From: Shewanella baltica | GTDB taxonomy: Bacteria; Pseudomonadota; Gammaproteobacteria; Enterobacterales; Shewanellaceae | Length of the DNA stretch: 64,000 nucleotides | Reading direction: 5' to 3' | Assembly (NCBI RefSeq): GCF_900456975.1 | Contig: NZ_UGYM01000002.1 | Span: 5,208,001-5,272,000 of the forward strand | Part shown: positions 56,727 through 64,000 of the stretch, one piece after another | Numbering within the stretch: position 1 is the first letter of the stretch | Layout: every line of letters starts with the position of its first letter | Program-made: the position numbers and the translations under genes | The notes under the pieces: generated by a model | The model's database searches: none | Told to the model about the DNA's origin: nothing | Seen by the model: the letters and a program-made list of their open reading frames with translations, nothing else

Positions 56727-58144
56727 TAGTTAGCTCCTCCTTCATAGTTGCGCTCACCACGCCATGCTTCAGGTCTGGTGACTCTGAGTGAGTCTAATAA
56801 GCGTCCAGTAGAATTTAGCACGCGATACTTAGCGATGATCTCGTCATATTCGGCTTGTAAGTAGTCTTTACGTGCTTCGAAGAGCTCATTTTCGGTATCC
56901 AATAAGTCGAGTAGACTGCGTTGACCTAAGTTGAACTGTTGCGCATAGGCTGTTTGGGTATCCTTTGCGGCCACAACATGATCTCGAATGTATTGTTTTT
57001 GCGGAGCAAGCATTTCAAAAGCGTTCCAAGCCAGGTTGACGCCTTCAACGACTTCGCGCTGGGCACGTTGACGGATTTCTTTGGCTTCACCAAGTTTGTA
57101 GGCCGTTTCTTTCTCACGGGCAAGATCTTTACCGCCCGAGAATAAGTTATATTTTACTCGAACCATGGCCATTAAATCATTGCTATAGCCACCCACATCA
57201 CTGCGGAAGGCTCCTGCGCCAGAGATACCATCTTCGCCGCCGACATCATTATTCCAATTACCATTCAGCTCCAAAGAAACCTGAGGATAGTAATTAGATT
57301 GTACTGAAGAGCGTTCATTCTCTGCTGCACGGATATCATTCGCTGCAGATTTGAGTATGGGGTGATTCTCCTGCGCTTCGATAATGCCTGAGCTTAGATC
57401 CTTTGGCAGCATATCTGCATCGGGCACTGGTAAGATTAAGTCTGCTGGTGCCGACTCTACAATTCTAATGTACTGCGCTTTTGCATCAAGTAAATTGTTA
57501 CGAGCAGAAATCACGTTGGCATTGGCCCGCGCTAAGCGTCCCGTGATTTGGGAGAGATCTGCAATTGAGCCTAAACCTGAATCAGTACGTTGCTTGATTT
57601 GGTCATAAATTTCTTTATGGCTGTTAAGGTTTTTCTCCGCTAATTTTAGCACTTCATCAGTGCGTAAATAGTTGAGGTAGACCTTACTGACATCGAGTGC
57701 CATATCTTCAGCCGCTGCAAGTAGCGCCCATTGGTCTGCGCTGGCTTCAAAGCTATAACGATCAACTTCGCTGCTGGTATAGAAACCATCGAAAAGCATT
57801 TGTTTTAAGCTAACACCAAACTCTCCGCGGTTTAATTCTGCCACCCCTTTGCTATCAACTTCACCGACGTTAGGTCGTCTACGGGTCGACACACTGTCTG
57901 TCTGTTCGTAACCGTAGCCACCAGTGACATCAATCGTCGGCATATAGCCTGCGATTGCTTGATTAACTTGCTCTTCACGCGCTTTAAAGCGGTTAAAGGC
58001 AACCCGTAAATCAGGGTTCGTATCAAGCGTATGTGCAACGGCTTGTTCTAACGTCTGGCTTTGAGCCGATAAAGGTAACAGGATCAATGACAGCACTATG
58101 GCTATCTTTGAACATTGAAATTGTCGTCTTGCTGAAGTCTTCAT
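56726..58144 (-). CDS. aggA: TolC-family outer membrane channel of the adhesin exporter (AggA/LapE type)
   Basis: A 472-residue outer membrane efflux protein with a signal peptide (IAIVLSLILLPLSAQSQT) and two OEP repeats (TLEQAVAHTLDTNPDLRVAFNRF; EVVEGVNLAWNAFEML). The ATG at 58144 has GGGAGG 6 nt upstream; a TTG at 58150 is less likely. It retains the BpfA adhesin in the outer membrane. Downstream of the MFP gene in the operon. Confidence 0.93.
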   Translation of the reverse strand: MKTSARRQFQCSKIAIVLSLILLPLSAQSQTLEQAVAHTLDTNPDLRVAFNRFKAREEQVNQAIAGYMPTIDVTGGYGYEQTDSVSTRRRPNVGEVDSKGVAELNRGEFGVSLKQMLFDGFYTSSEVDRYSFEASADQWALLAAAEDMALDVSKVYLNYLRTDEVLKLAEKNLNSHKEIYDQIKQRTDSGLGSIADLSQITGRLARANANVISARNNLLDAKAQYIRIVESAPADLILPVPDADMLPKDLSSGIIEAQENHPILKSAANDIRAAENERSSVQSNYYPQVSLELNGNWNNDVGGEDGISGAGAFRSDVGGYSNDLMAMVRVKYNLFSGGKDLAREKETAYKLGEAKEIRQRAQREVVEGVNLAWNAFEMLAPQKQYIRDHVVAAKDTQTAYAQQFNLGQRSLLDLLDTENELFEARKDYLQAEYDEIIAKYRVLNSTGRLLDSLRVTRPEAWRGERNYEGGAN

Positions 58145-58173
58145 GACCAACCTCCCGGTTTATAAAAAAAGGC

Positions 58174-59556
58174 TTAGTGCTCTCTTAGCGCTGTGTCCTT
58201 AGCCCTTAAAATTGGATTTAAAATGTACTCAAGTATGGATCTTTGCCCCGTGATAACGTCAACCGAAGTCAACATTCCCGGGATAATTGGCATCTGTGTG
58301 CCATCGTTTTTGGTTAAACTGGATTCTGCGGTTCTGACTCGAATGAGATAATAGCTATTGCCTTCTTCATCTTGGGATGTGTCGGCACTGATATGTTCAA
58401 CTGTCCCTTTAAGGCCGCCATAGCGAGTAAAGTCATAGGCGGTAATCTTTACCACTGCGGGTAATCCTGGGTGTAAGAAGGCGATATCTTTAGGCAAGAT
58501 TTTGGTTTCAATCAGTAACTGATCTTCCGATGGCACTATCTCGATAATATCGACTCCAGGTTGCACAACGCCGCCTAGTGTATTGATGTGAGTGGTTTTA
58601 ATGGTGCCATTGACTGGTGAGGTGATAATGGCTTTGCTGACTTTATCCTGTGCGCCCACTTGTGCTTCATTCATGCGAGACAGGCGGGTTTGGGTTTCAT
58701 TAAGCTGTGCGCGTAGATCGGCGGCATAAACGAATACGGCTTCACGGCGTTTTAAGATGGCTTCATCCATCGCCGCTTTGACTTTCGGGCGCAGTAGGCG
58801 CATTGAATTCAATTCGCCTTGCAAATCGTTCACTGTGCGTTCGAGCTTGAGCAGTTCAACTTCAGGCACGATACCTTTTTTAGCTAAAGGCCGAGTGAGT
58901 TCAAGCTCACGGGAGATCAGCTGCATACTGGTGGTTAATGTCGTTGTTTTAGACGCGAGATCATCAATTTCTTGTTGTCTTTGTTGAATTTGACGGACCA
59001 GGATTTCAAGCTGGTTACTTAAGTTATCTAAGCGTCCGTTGTATTCCTCTTGTTGTCTTTTAACTAATGCCGGTTCCGCTGCAATAATATTCTCCGGGAA
59101 TACCAATGCTTTTTTAGTAATGAGTACTTGCTCGCGCCAGTCAGAAGTCATGTCTGATATGAGAATGCTGTCGAGTTCGGCGCGCATACGAATAGCATTG
59201 GTTTTTAAGCCAAAAACTTCTTGCTCTTGTTGAGCATAGTCGGAGCGGAAGCGGGTATCATCAATACGCACTAAAGGTTGCCCTTTAGTCACCATTTCAC
59301 CTTCCTGAACGTAGAGCTCTTGCATTATGCCGCCATCTAAACTCTGGATGACTTGGACTTGTGATGAGGGGATGACTTTACCTGTCCCAGTGGTGACCTT
59401 GTCTAATTTAGCAAAACCTGCCCACAGTAAAAAACACACAACCATAGCTGCAAGTGCCCATATGATTAACCTGTGTCCGCTGGGAGCGTCCGTCATCATG
59501 GCGCCGTAGACATCATCAACCATGTCTAAGTCATTTGCGGTTAAATTTTTACTCAT
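58174..59556 (-). CDS. HlyD-family periplasmic adaptor of type I secretion (LapC type)
   Basis: A 460-residue membrane fusion protein: cytoplasmic N terminus, TM near 28-48 (HRLIIWALAAMVVCFLLWAGF), a biotinyl-lipoyl half (GTGKVIPSSQVQVIQSLDGGIMQELYVQEGEMV), a long coiled coil (about 100-290), the second lipoyl half, and a beta-barrel with SVDVITGQRSILEYILNPI at the end. Its ATG overlaps the stop of the ABC transporter gene (ATGA). Confidence 0.93.
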   Translation of the reverse strand: MSKNLTANDLDMVDDVYGAMMTDAPSGHRLIIWALAAMVVCFLLWAGFAKLDKVTTGTGKVIPSSQVQVIQSLDGGIMQELYVQEGEMVTKGQPLVRIDDTRFRSDYAQQEQEVFGLKTNAIRMRAELDSILISDMTSDWREQVLITKKALVFPENIIAAEPALVKRQQEEYNGRLDNLSNQLEILVRQIQQRQQEIDDLASKTTTLTTSMQLISRELELTRPLAKKGIVPEVELLKLERTVNDLQGELNSMRLLRPKVKAAMDEAILKRREAVFVYAADLRAQLNETQTRLSRMNEAQVGAQDKVSKAIITSPVNGTIKTTHINTLGGVVQPGVDIIEIVPSEDQLLIETKILPKDIAFLHPGLPAVVKITAYDFTRYGGLKGTVEHISADTSQDEEGNSYYLIRVRTAESSLTKNDGTQMPIIPGMLTSVDVITGQRSILEYILNPILRAKDTALREH

Positions 59557-61730
59557 CTTTTAGCTTCTCCATTCACGAGGCCAAAATTGAGTTTTTCTAA
59601 CACTTCTGCCTTGGGACCATCGGCGACCACATGGCCGCGCTCGAGTACGATAATACGGTCAACAAGCTGCAGTAGATGCATCTTATGGGTAATAAGAATC
59701 AAGGTTCTGTCTTTGCTGACATTCTGCATTGAGCGAATAAATTGTTGTTCTGCGCGCGCATCCAAGCTGGCGGTGGGCTCATCCATCAGTAGCACTGGTG
59801 GATCATTGAGTGTGGCGCGGGCAAGGGCAACGGTTTGCCTTTGTCCGCGACTGAGTGACATACCACCTTCACCGACCTGTTGGTCTAACCCTTCTGCTTC
59901 TAGGTTGGTAAATTGACTCACCCCAGAAAGTTGCACGGCACGGATTAGCTGGTGTTCAGTGACTTGGCGGGTACCAAATAAAATATTGTCGCGAATCGAA
60001 CCGTGGAACAGGGTGACATCTTGGGGCAAGTAGCCAAAGTTACGGCGTAAATCACTCGGATGGATTTGTGCCGAGTCTAAACCGTCATAACGCAGGCTTC
60101 CTGCTGTCGGTTGAAATAGTCCAACCAATAGCTTAGCAAGGGTACTTTTACCTGAACCATTGCGGCCAATAATCGCAATACGCTCGCCGGGATTAATCGT
60201 CAATGACATAGGATGAAGTACAGGTTTTTCTGAACCTGGGTAACCAAAACCGACATGATCAGCATTGATTTTGCCTATTAGCCTTTGTTTGCTAACCAAA
60301 TGCCCTTTATTTTCAAACTCATCTTCTTGAGTCATAATTTCATTAAGCTGACGCAGTGCGCTGGCAGTGTGATTTGCTCTGGTCATCAGGCCTGCAAGCT
60401 GCGCCATAGGTGAAATAGCACGGCTTGATAACATAACGGCTGCAATAATTCCGCCCATCGATATCGCATTATCGGCCACGCGATAAACGCCCAAAATCAC
60501 CACACAAACAACGGTAAATTGCACTGTGAAGTTAGCCACGTTCGAGACAGAGTTGGAGAGCTTTTTTGACCTTAATTGCCAGTTGGCACTGTGGCCTATC
60601 ATTTGTTGCCAGCTTTTTTGTACTATCCCTTCGGCCCCATTGGCTTTGATTGACTCTAGTGCCGATAAACTCTCAATTAAATGCCCATGTTTCAGGCTTG
60701 AAAATTTATTGCCTTCTTCGATAGCGGCTTTGAGTTTAGGTTGAATATAAAGCGTAAAGCCAATAATGATGGCGCCACCGATCACTGGAACAATGGCGAG
60801 ATCGCCAGCAACGATGTAGATAATAATTAAGAAAAATACCGCAAAGGGCAGATCGACTAAGGTTGTGATCGTCGCCGAGGTTAAAATTTCACGGATGTTA
60901 TCGAATTCGCCTAATTGTTTTGCCATACCGCCAATACTGGGGGAGCGTTTTTCTAAGGGGATACCAATCGCTTTTGCGAAGAGGCGAGAAGATACTATGA
61001 TGTCTACTTTTTTACCTGCTACATCAATCAGGTAGCTTCTGAGCTGCCGCATGACAAGATCAAACAGATAAGCAATAGAAGCGCCAATCGCTAACACCCA
61101 CAGGGATTCAAAGGCAAGATTGGGCACGACTTTGTCATACACATTCATGATAAATAAAGGTGAAACTAAGGCGAACAAATTCACTAATACAGAAGCGATT
61201 AATGCATCGCGATAAATGGGTGCAGAATCTTTTAAGGTTTGGACTAGCCAGTGGGTTTTATTATCGTGTAGATAAACATCAAAGCCCATGTCACCACGGT
61301 ATTCTTGTTTAACTAAGAATAAATATCCCACATATAAGGCTTCGAGCGACTCAATTGTCAGCGTCTCTTCACCACCCGTCTCAGGTAATTGAATAATCGC
61401 TTTATCGGACTCAACATCAAGTTCACGCAATATGCAGGCTTTCTTGTTTTTTAATAACAAAATACAGGGAAGCAATATCGGTGATACTTCGTTTAAGCCT
61501 TTTCGGGATAACTTCGCCGCTAGGCCAGCTCTCGATGCGGCCTGAGGCAATAAATCGGGTGTTAATACCGCACCTGACAAAGGTAAACCTGCCGCAAGCG
61601 AGTCGCTCGAGCACGGGTTGCCAAAATGCTCAGTGAGTAACACTAAACAATCCAGCAGCGGGTCCACTAAGACTCTTTGCGAGGCTGAAATGGTCCATTG
61701 GTCAATTTTTTCAGAAGCTGCAGCTGACAC
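59553..61730 (-). CDS. Type I secretion ABC transporter (LapB type)
   Basis: A 725-residue ABC exporter: an N-terminal C39-like domain (about 1-145) that lacks the peptidase Cys, a six-helix TM domain (about 165-450), and an ATPase with Walker A GRNGSGKST (about 523), signature LSRGQRQ (about 626) and Walker B VLLMDEPTASLD (about 647). It drives BpfA export. The start is GTG with GGATAAG 7 nt upstream and no ATG nearby, a possible cause of modest translation. Second gene of the operon. Confidence 0.94.
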   Translation of the reverse strand: MSAAASEKIDQWTISASQRVLVDPLLDCLVLLTEHFGNPCSSDSLAAGLPLSGAVLTPDLLPQAASRAGLAAKLSRKGLNEVSPILLPCILLLKNKKACILRELDVESDKAIIQLPETGGEETLTIESLEALYVGYLFLVKQEYRGDMGFDVYLHDNKTHWLVQTLKDSAPIYRDALIASVLVNLFALVSPLFIMNVYDKVVPNLAFESLWVLAIGASIAYLFDLVMRQLRSYLIDVAGKKVDIIVSSRLFAKAIGIPLEKRSPSIGGMAKQLGEFDNIREILTSATITTLVDLPFAVFFLIIIYIVAGDLAIVPVIGGAIIIGFTLYIQPKLKAAIEEGNKFSSLKHGHLIESLSALESIKANGAEGIVQKSWQQMIGHSANWQLRSKKLSNSVSNVANFTVQFTVVCVVILGVYRVADNAISMGGIIAAVMLSSRAISPMAQLAGLMTRANHTASALRQLNEIMTQEDEFENKGHLVSKQRLIGKINADHVGFGYPGSEKPVLHPMSLTINPGERIAIIGRNGSGKSTLAKLLVGLFQPTAGSLRYDGLDSAQIHPSDLRRNFGYLPQDVTLFHGSIRDNILFGTRQVTEHQLIRAVQLSGVSQFTNLEAEGLDQQVGEGGMSLSRGQRQTVALARATLNDPPVLLMDEPTASLDARAEQQFIRSMQNVSKDRTLILITHKMHLLQLVDRIIVLERGHVVADGPKAEVLEKLNFGLVNGEAKR

Positions 61731-61781
61731 CTAATTACTTATCCTTTGGATTTTTATATGGTTATGGCAAGTATCGGTCAT

Positions 61782-61807
61782 GATGGCCTATATTTCTATA
61801 GGCCATC
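61782..61807 (-). promoter_or_regulatory. Perfect hairpin between bpfA and the ABC exporter gene
   Basis: GATGGCCTATA (61782-61792) and TATAGGCCATC (61797-61807) form an 11-bp perfect stem; on the coding (minus) strand the loop is GAAA, a GNRA tetraloop. There is no T run after it, so a full terminator is unlikely. A stabiliser, processing site or partial terminator that lowers exporter versus adhesin expression is plausible. Confidence 0.6.
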
Positions 61808-61821
61808 TGAACTGATTTTAT

Positions 61822-64000
61822 TTAAGGAATAATATTATGGTGTGGATTAGTATCCAGTGGTGCGATTCCTTGTACAGGTTCTGGTGTGACAGGCTGAGAG
61901 TCAATGATTAGCGGACCATCATTATTACTACCCAGTAAGCCATTAATTATACCAGCATCGTTAGTGCTGCCATATTCGTCGAACAAATTAACACCATCAA
62001 GGATGATATGTTGTTCAAAGACACCGTCTTGATTGGCATCAATATCGATCACTGTAGAGCCACTACTGTTAAGGCTGAAATTCAAATAGCTGTCTAGCGT
62101 GTTGGTATTTTCACCTTGAAGTAGATCGCGTAAATCCAATTTATCTTCATGGATATTAAAGTCAGTGATATGGTCTGTTCCTGACTCGCCAGCCTGCCAG
62201 ACGAAAGTATCAGCACCAGTCCCACCCGTTAGTTTATCGTTTCCTAGGCCCCCAATAATAGTATCGTTACCAGCACCACCAAATATAAGATCATTACCAT
62301 TACCGCCGTAAAGCTGATCATTCCCACCTTGCCCATAAAGTATGTCATTACCTTGTCCGCCGATAAGAACATCTGCCTTATCGCTGGCACCAGATTGGTC
62401 AAAATCAGATGCATGCTCAGTAATATATCTATGTACTTGGGCATCGGTTACTGCAGCTATCCCTAGCTGATCAGCAACATAATCTTTGATGGCAACATAA
62501 CCTTGGCCACTGATACCGTTAAAGTTGATGGCATCACCAAAGAGTATATCGTCGCCGTTACCACCGTTGATGGTATCAGATCCTGGCAGTTGGGTAATTG
62601 GAGTACCAATGATCGCATCGGCTAAATCCTCAGCGTTGATGTTAGTCAGAACATTACCGTCAGAGTCAAATGGCTTAAGATCTTCACTATCCAGTGATGG
62701 GCCTATCCCAATGGCCTGAACAATCACTCCTAGCGTTGATAGGAAAGCAAATCCTTGCTGGGAATTCGCATTCGTTCCGGTGCCGTTTGTACCCAAGTTG
62801 GCAAATTGGAAACCTCCATTACCATCTGGGCGCATAAAGCCAACTGAACTTGAGCTCCAACTATTATTGCTATTTTGGGTCCATTTTAATACTTCACCGT
62901 ACTGGTTGATGATCGTACGTCCATCCTGGCTATATATATTGCCAAATACATAACCGTTTTGGATGATACTGGATAGGTAAATACTGTTGTTTGCTCCGCG
63001 TGGGTTATAAACCTCAGGGTTTTGGCCCTCATTGTAGTTGTACTCATTAGCTTGGCCATCGGTAATAAAGTAAGCCAGATTTGTGGCACTGTTACCGCTG
63101 ATGCCAGAGAACCAGTTGGCGGTCGTTTTAAATACATCTTCGTAGTTGGTGTTTCCACCTGAACGCATGTCGTCCAATGCATCTTCCAGTATCGACAGGG
63201 CATTGGGGTCTTTCATATCGACAGAAACCCAACCTTTAGAAATGCCATCAAAGTCAACCAAGAACACATTTACAGTGCCGCTGCCTTCAGCGGTAGCGCT
63301 GTTTTTCAGTGTCGTAAACACCTGTTCAAGTTGCGCTGTCATGCTATTGAGCGCCGTGCTTCCAATACTGCCAGAACTATCGACCATAAAGGCGATATTG
63401 TAGTTTTGACCTGGCAAAATAACGCTACCGTCTAAATCGCCGACCACAATGTTGTGCTCATTACCAAAGTTAAGATTTTGATCGCCAGGCTCTCCTTCAT
63501 GACCACTGAAGTAGCTAAGAATGACGCTATCTGCATCTGTTGCAGTATTGGTCAGGTCTGTACCTGACTCTCTTGATACTGCTTCGACAACGAGGTTGAC
63601 TTGACCTGCATATTCACCAGGAACCCTTAATGTTAATCCTGTCAGATTGACATCTAAAGATGCACTGTTCCATACGCTGCCATGATTTAGAAGAATATTA
63701 CCGTCTGCATCTGCAGTTCCCATCAATGTACCGTTACTACTGTAGAGTAAGGTGCCTTCGGGTAAACCACTGAGCTGAATGCTATCGATGCTTTCGCTAC
63801 CGTCTCGATCCGCAAGTGACACATTAATTTCGATTGGATAGTCTACAGCTGTAGGCTGTTCTAATGTGAGTTCACCTGTGATTTGATTGATCGCGTATAT
63901 GCCATCCTTGAATTGCACATACTCAATATCATGCAGGGCCTTAGTGACACCGATACCATTTTCAGTTACAAAGAAGTTGAACCAACGATCATTACTAGAG
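61822..64000 (-). CDS. bpfA: C-terminal part of a giant RTX adhesin (BpfA/LapA type), partial
   Basis: The reading frame is open to the right window edge, so only the last about 725 residues are seen (reading TKALHDIEYVQFKDG near the edge). In order: a VCBS/cadherin-like segment, a von Willebrand A domain with an intact MIDAS (FMVDSSGSIG), a calcium-binding RTX block of nonapeptides (GGQGNDILYGQGGNDQLYG and following), and an uncleaved C-terminal type I secretion signal ending HHNIIP. The product is the surface adhesin retained by the AggA channel. The N-terminal retention module and LapG site lie outside. The operon order adhesin-ABC-MFP-TolC-OmpA-lapG-lapD matches the Shewanella bpf locus. 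Confidence 0.93.
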   Translation of the reverse strand, partial: SSNDRWFNFFVTENGIGVTKALHDIEYVQFKDGIYAINQITGELTLEQPTAVDYPIEINVSLADRDGSESIDSIQLSGLPEGTLLYSSNGTLMGTADADGNILLNHGSVWNSASLDVNLTGLTLRVPGEYAGQVNLVVEAVSRESGTDLTNTATDADSVILSYFSGHEGEPGDQNLNFGNEHNIVVGDLDGSVILPGQNYNIAFMVDSSGSIGSTALNSMTAQLEQVFTTLKNSATAEGSGTVNVFLVDFDGISKGWVSVDMKDPNALSILEDALDDMRSGGNTNYEDVFKTTANWFSGISGNSATNLAYFITDGQANEYNYNEGQNPEVYNPRGANNSIYLSSIIQNGYVFGNIYSQDGRTIINQYGEVLKWTQNSNNSWSSSSVGFMRPDGNGGFQFANLGTNGTGTNANSQQGFAFLSTLGVIVQAIGIGPSLDSEDLKPFDSDGNVLTNINAEDLADAIIGTPITQLPGSDTINGGNGDDILFGDAINFNGISGQGYVAIKDYVADQLGIAAVTDAQVHRYITEHASDFDQSGASDKADVLIGGQGNDILYGQGGNDQLYGGNGNDLIFGGAGNDTIIGGLGNDKLTGGTGADTFVWQAGESGTDHITDFNIHEDKLDLRDLLQGENTNTLDSYLNFSLNSSGSTVIDIDANQDGVFEQHIILDGVNLFDEYGSTNDAGIINGLLGSNNDGPLIIDSQPVTPEPVQGIAPLDTNPHHNIIP

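Overview
The window looks like the chromosome of a Shewanella species close to S. oneidensis. The evidence is the ilv, prp, comM and creD gene complement, a Lap-type adhesin operon matching the Shewanella bpf system, and many c-di-GMP proteins. No phage, CRISPR array or recognisable transposase was seen. Species assignment is inference from gene content only.

Layout. 1-2 kb: rof, a 327-bp MITE-like element, and ilvE alone with its own promoter and terminator. 2-6.6 kb: a 1508-residue hybrid sensor (propeller repeats, Y_Y_Y, TM, PAS, GGDEF, EAL). 7-15.3 kb: a minus-strand methylcitrate (propionate) operon, GntR regulator-prpB-prpC-acnD-prpF plus a second PrpB-like lyase, with three ATTGTC[GA]ACAAT operators upstream. 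15.4-19.4 kb: a DUF523 protein, two tandem acyltransferases and comM. 20-25 kb: a periplasmic binding protein coupled to a diguanylate cyclase, then ytfL. 25.3-34.2 kb: the branched-chain amino acid block, ilvY<>ilvC, then a leader peptide with attenuator and ilvGMDA. 34.4-39.7 kb: a class V aminotransferase, small lipoproteins, a hairpin-rich repeat region around an AT-rich orphan lipoprotein gene, a Tim44-like protein and an NSS transporter. 40-47 kb: Lrp/AsnC regulator, SBP_bac_3 protein, pgpB-like, creD, small hypotheticals, a frameshifted ycaQ/alkX-like gene and ubiK. 47.4-52.2 kb: rep helicase and a GAF-GAF-GGDEF-EAL protein whose EAL domain is dead by motif.

52.3-53.4 kb: tRNA-Arg(CCG), tRNA-His(GTG) and two tRNA-Pro(TGG), followed by about three 140-bp tandem repeats. 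Each repeat carries a terminator-like hairpin and a degraded copy of the tRNA-Pro 3' end, an architecture reminiscent of the E. coli tyrT/rtT locus.

53.4-64 kb: a complete Lap-type biofilm switch on the minus strand: the 3' part of a giant RTX adhesin gene (truncated by the window edge), the type I secretion ABC/MFP/TolC trio, an OmpA-like lipoprotein, a LapG-type periplasmic protease and a LapD-type degenerate GGDEF/EAL receptor. Two diguanylate cyclases and the hybrid GGDEF/EAL protein elsewhere in the window could feed the c-di-GMP pool it reads; that link is inference.

The most unusual items are the tRNA-Pro tail repeats, the hairpin between adhesin and exporter genes, the dispersed hairpin repeat family, the second PrpB-like lyase in the prp operon, and the G-run frameshift in the ycaQ-like gene.
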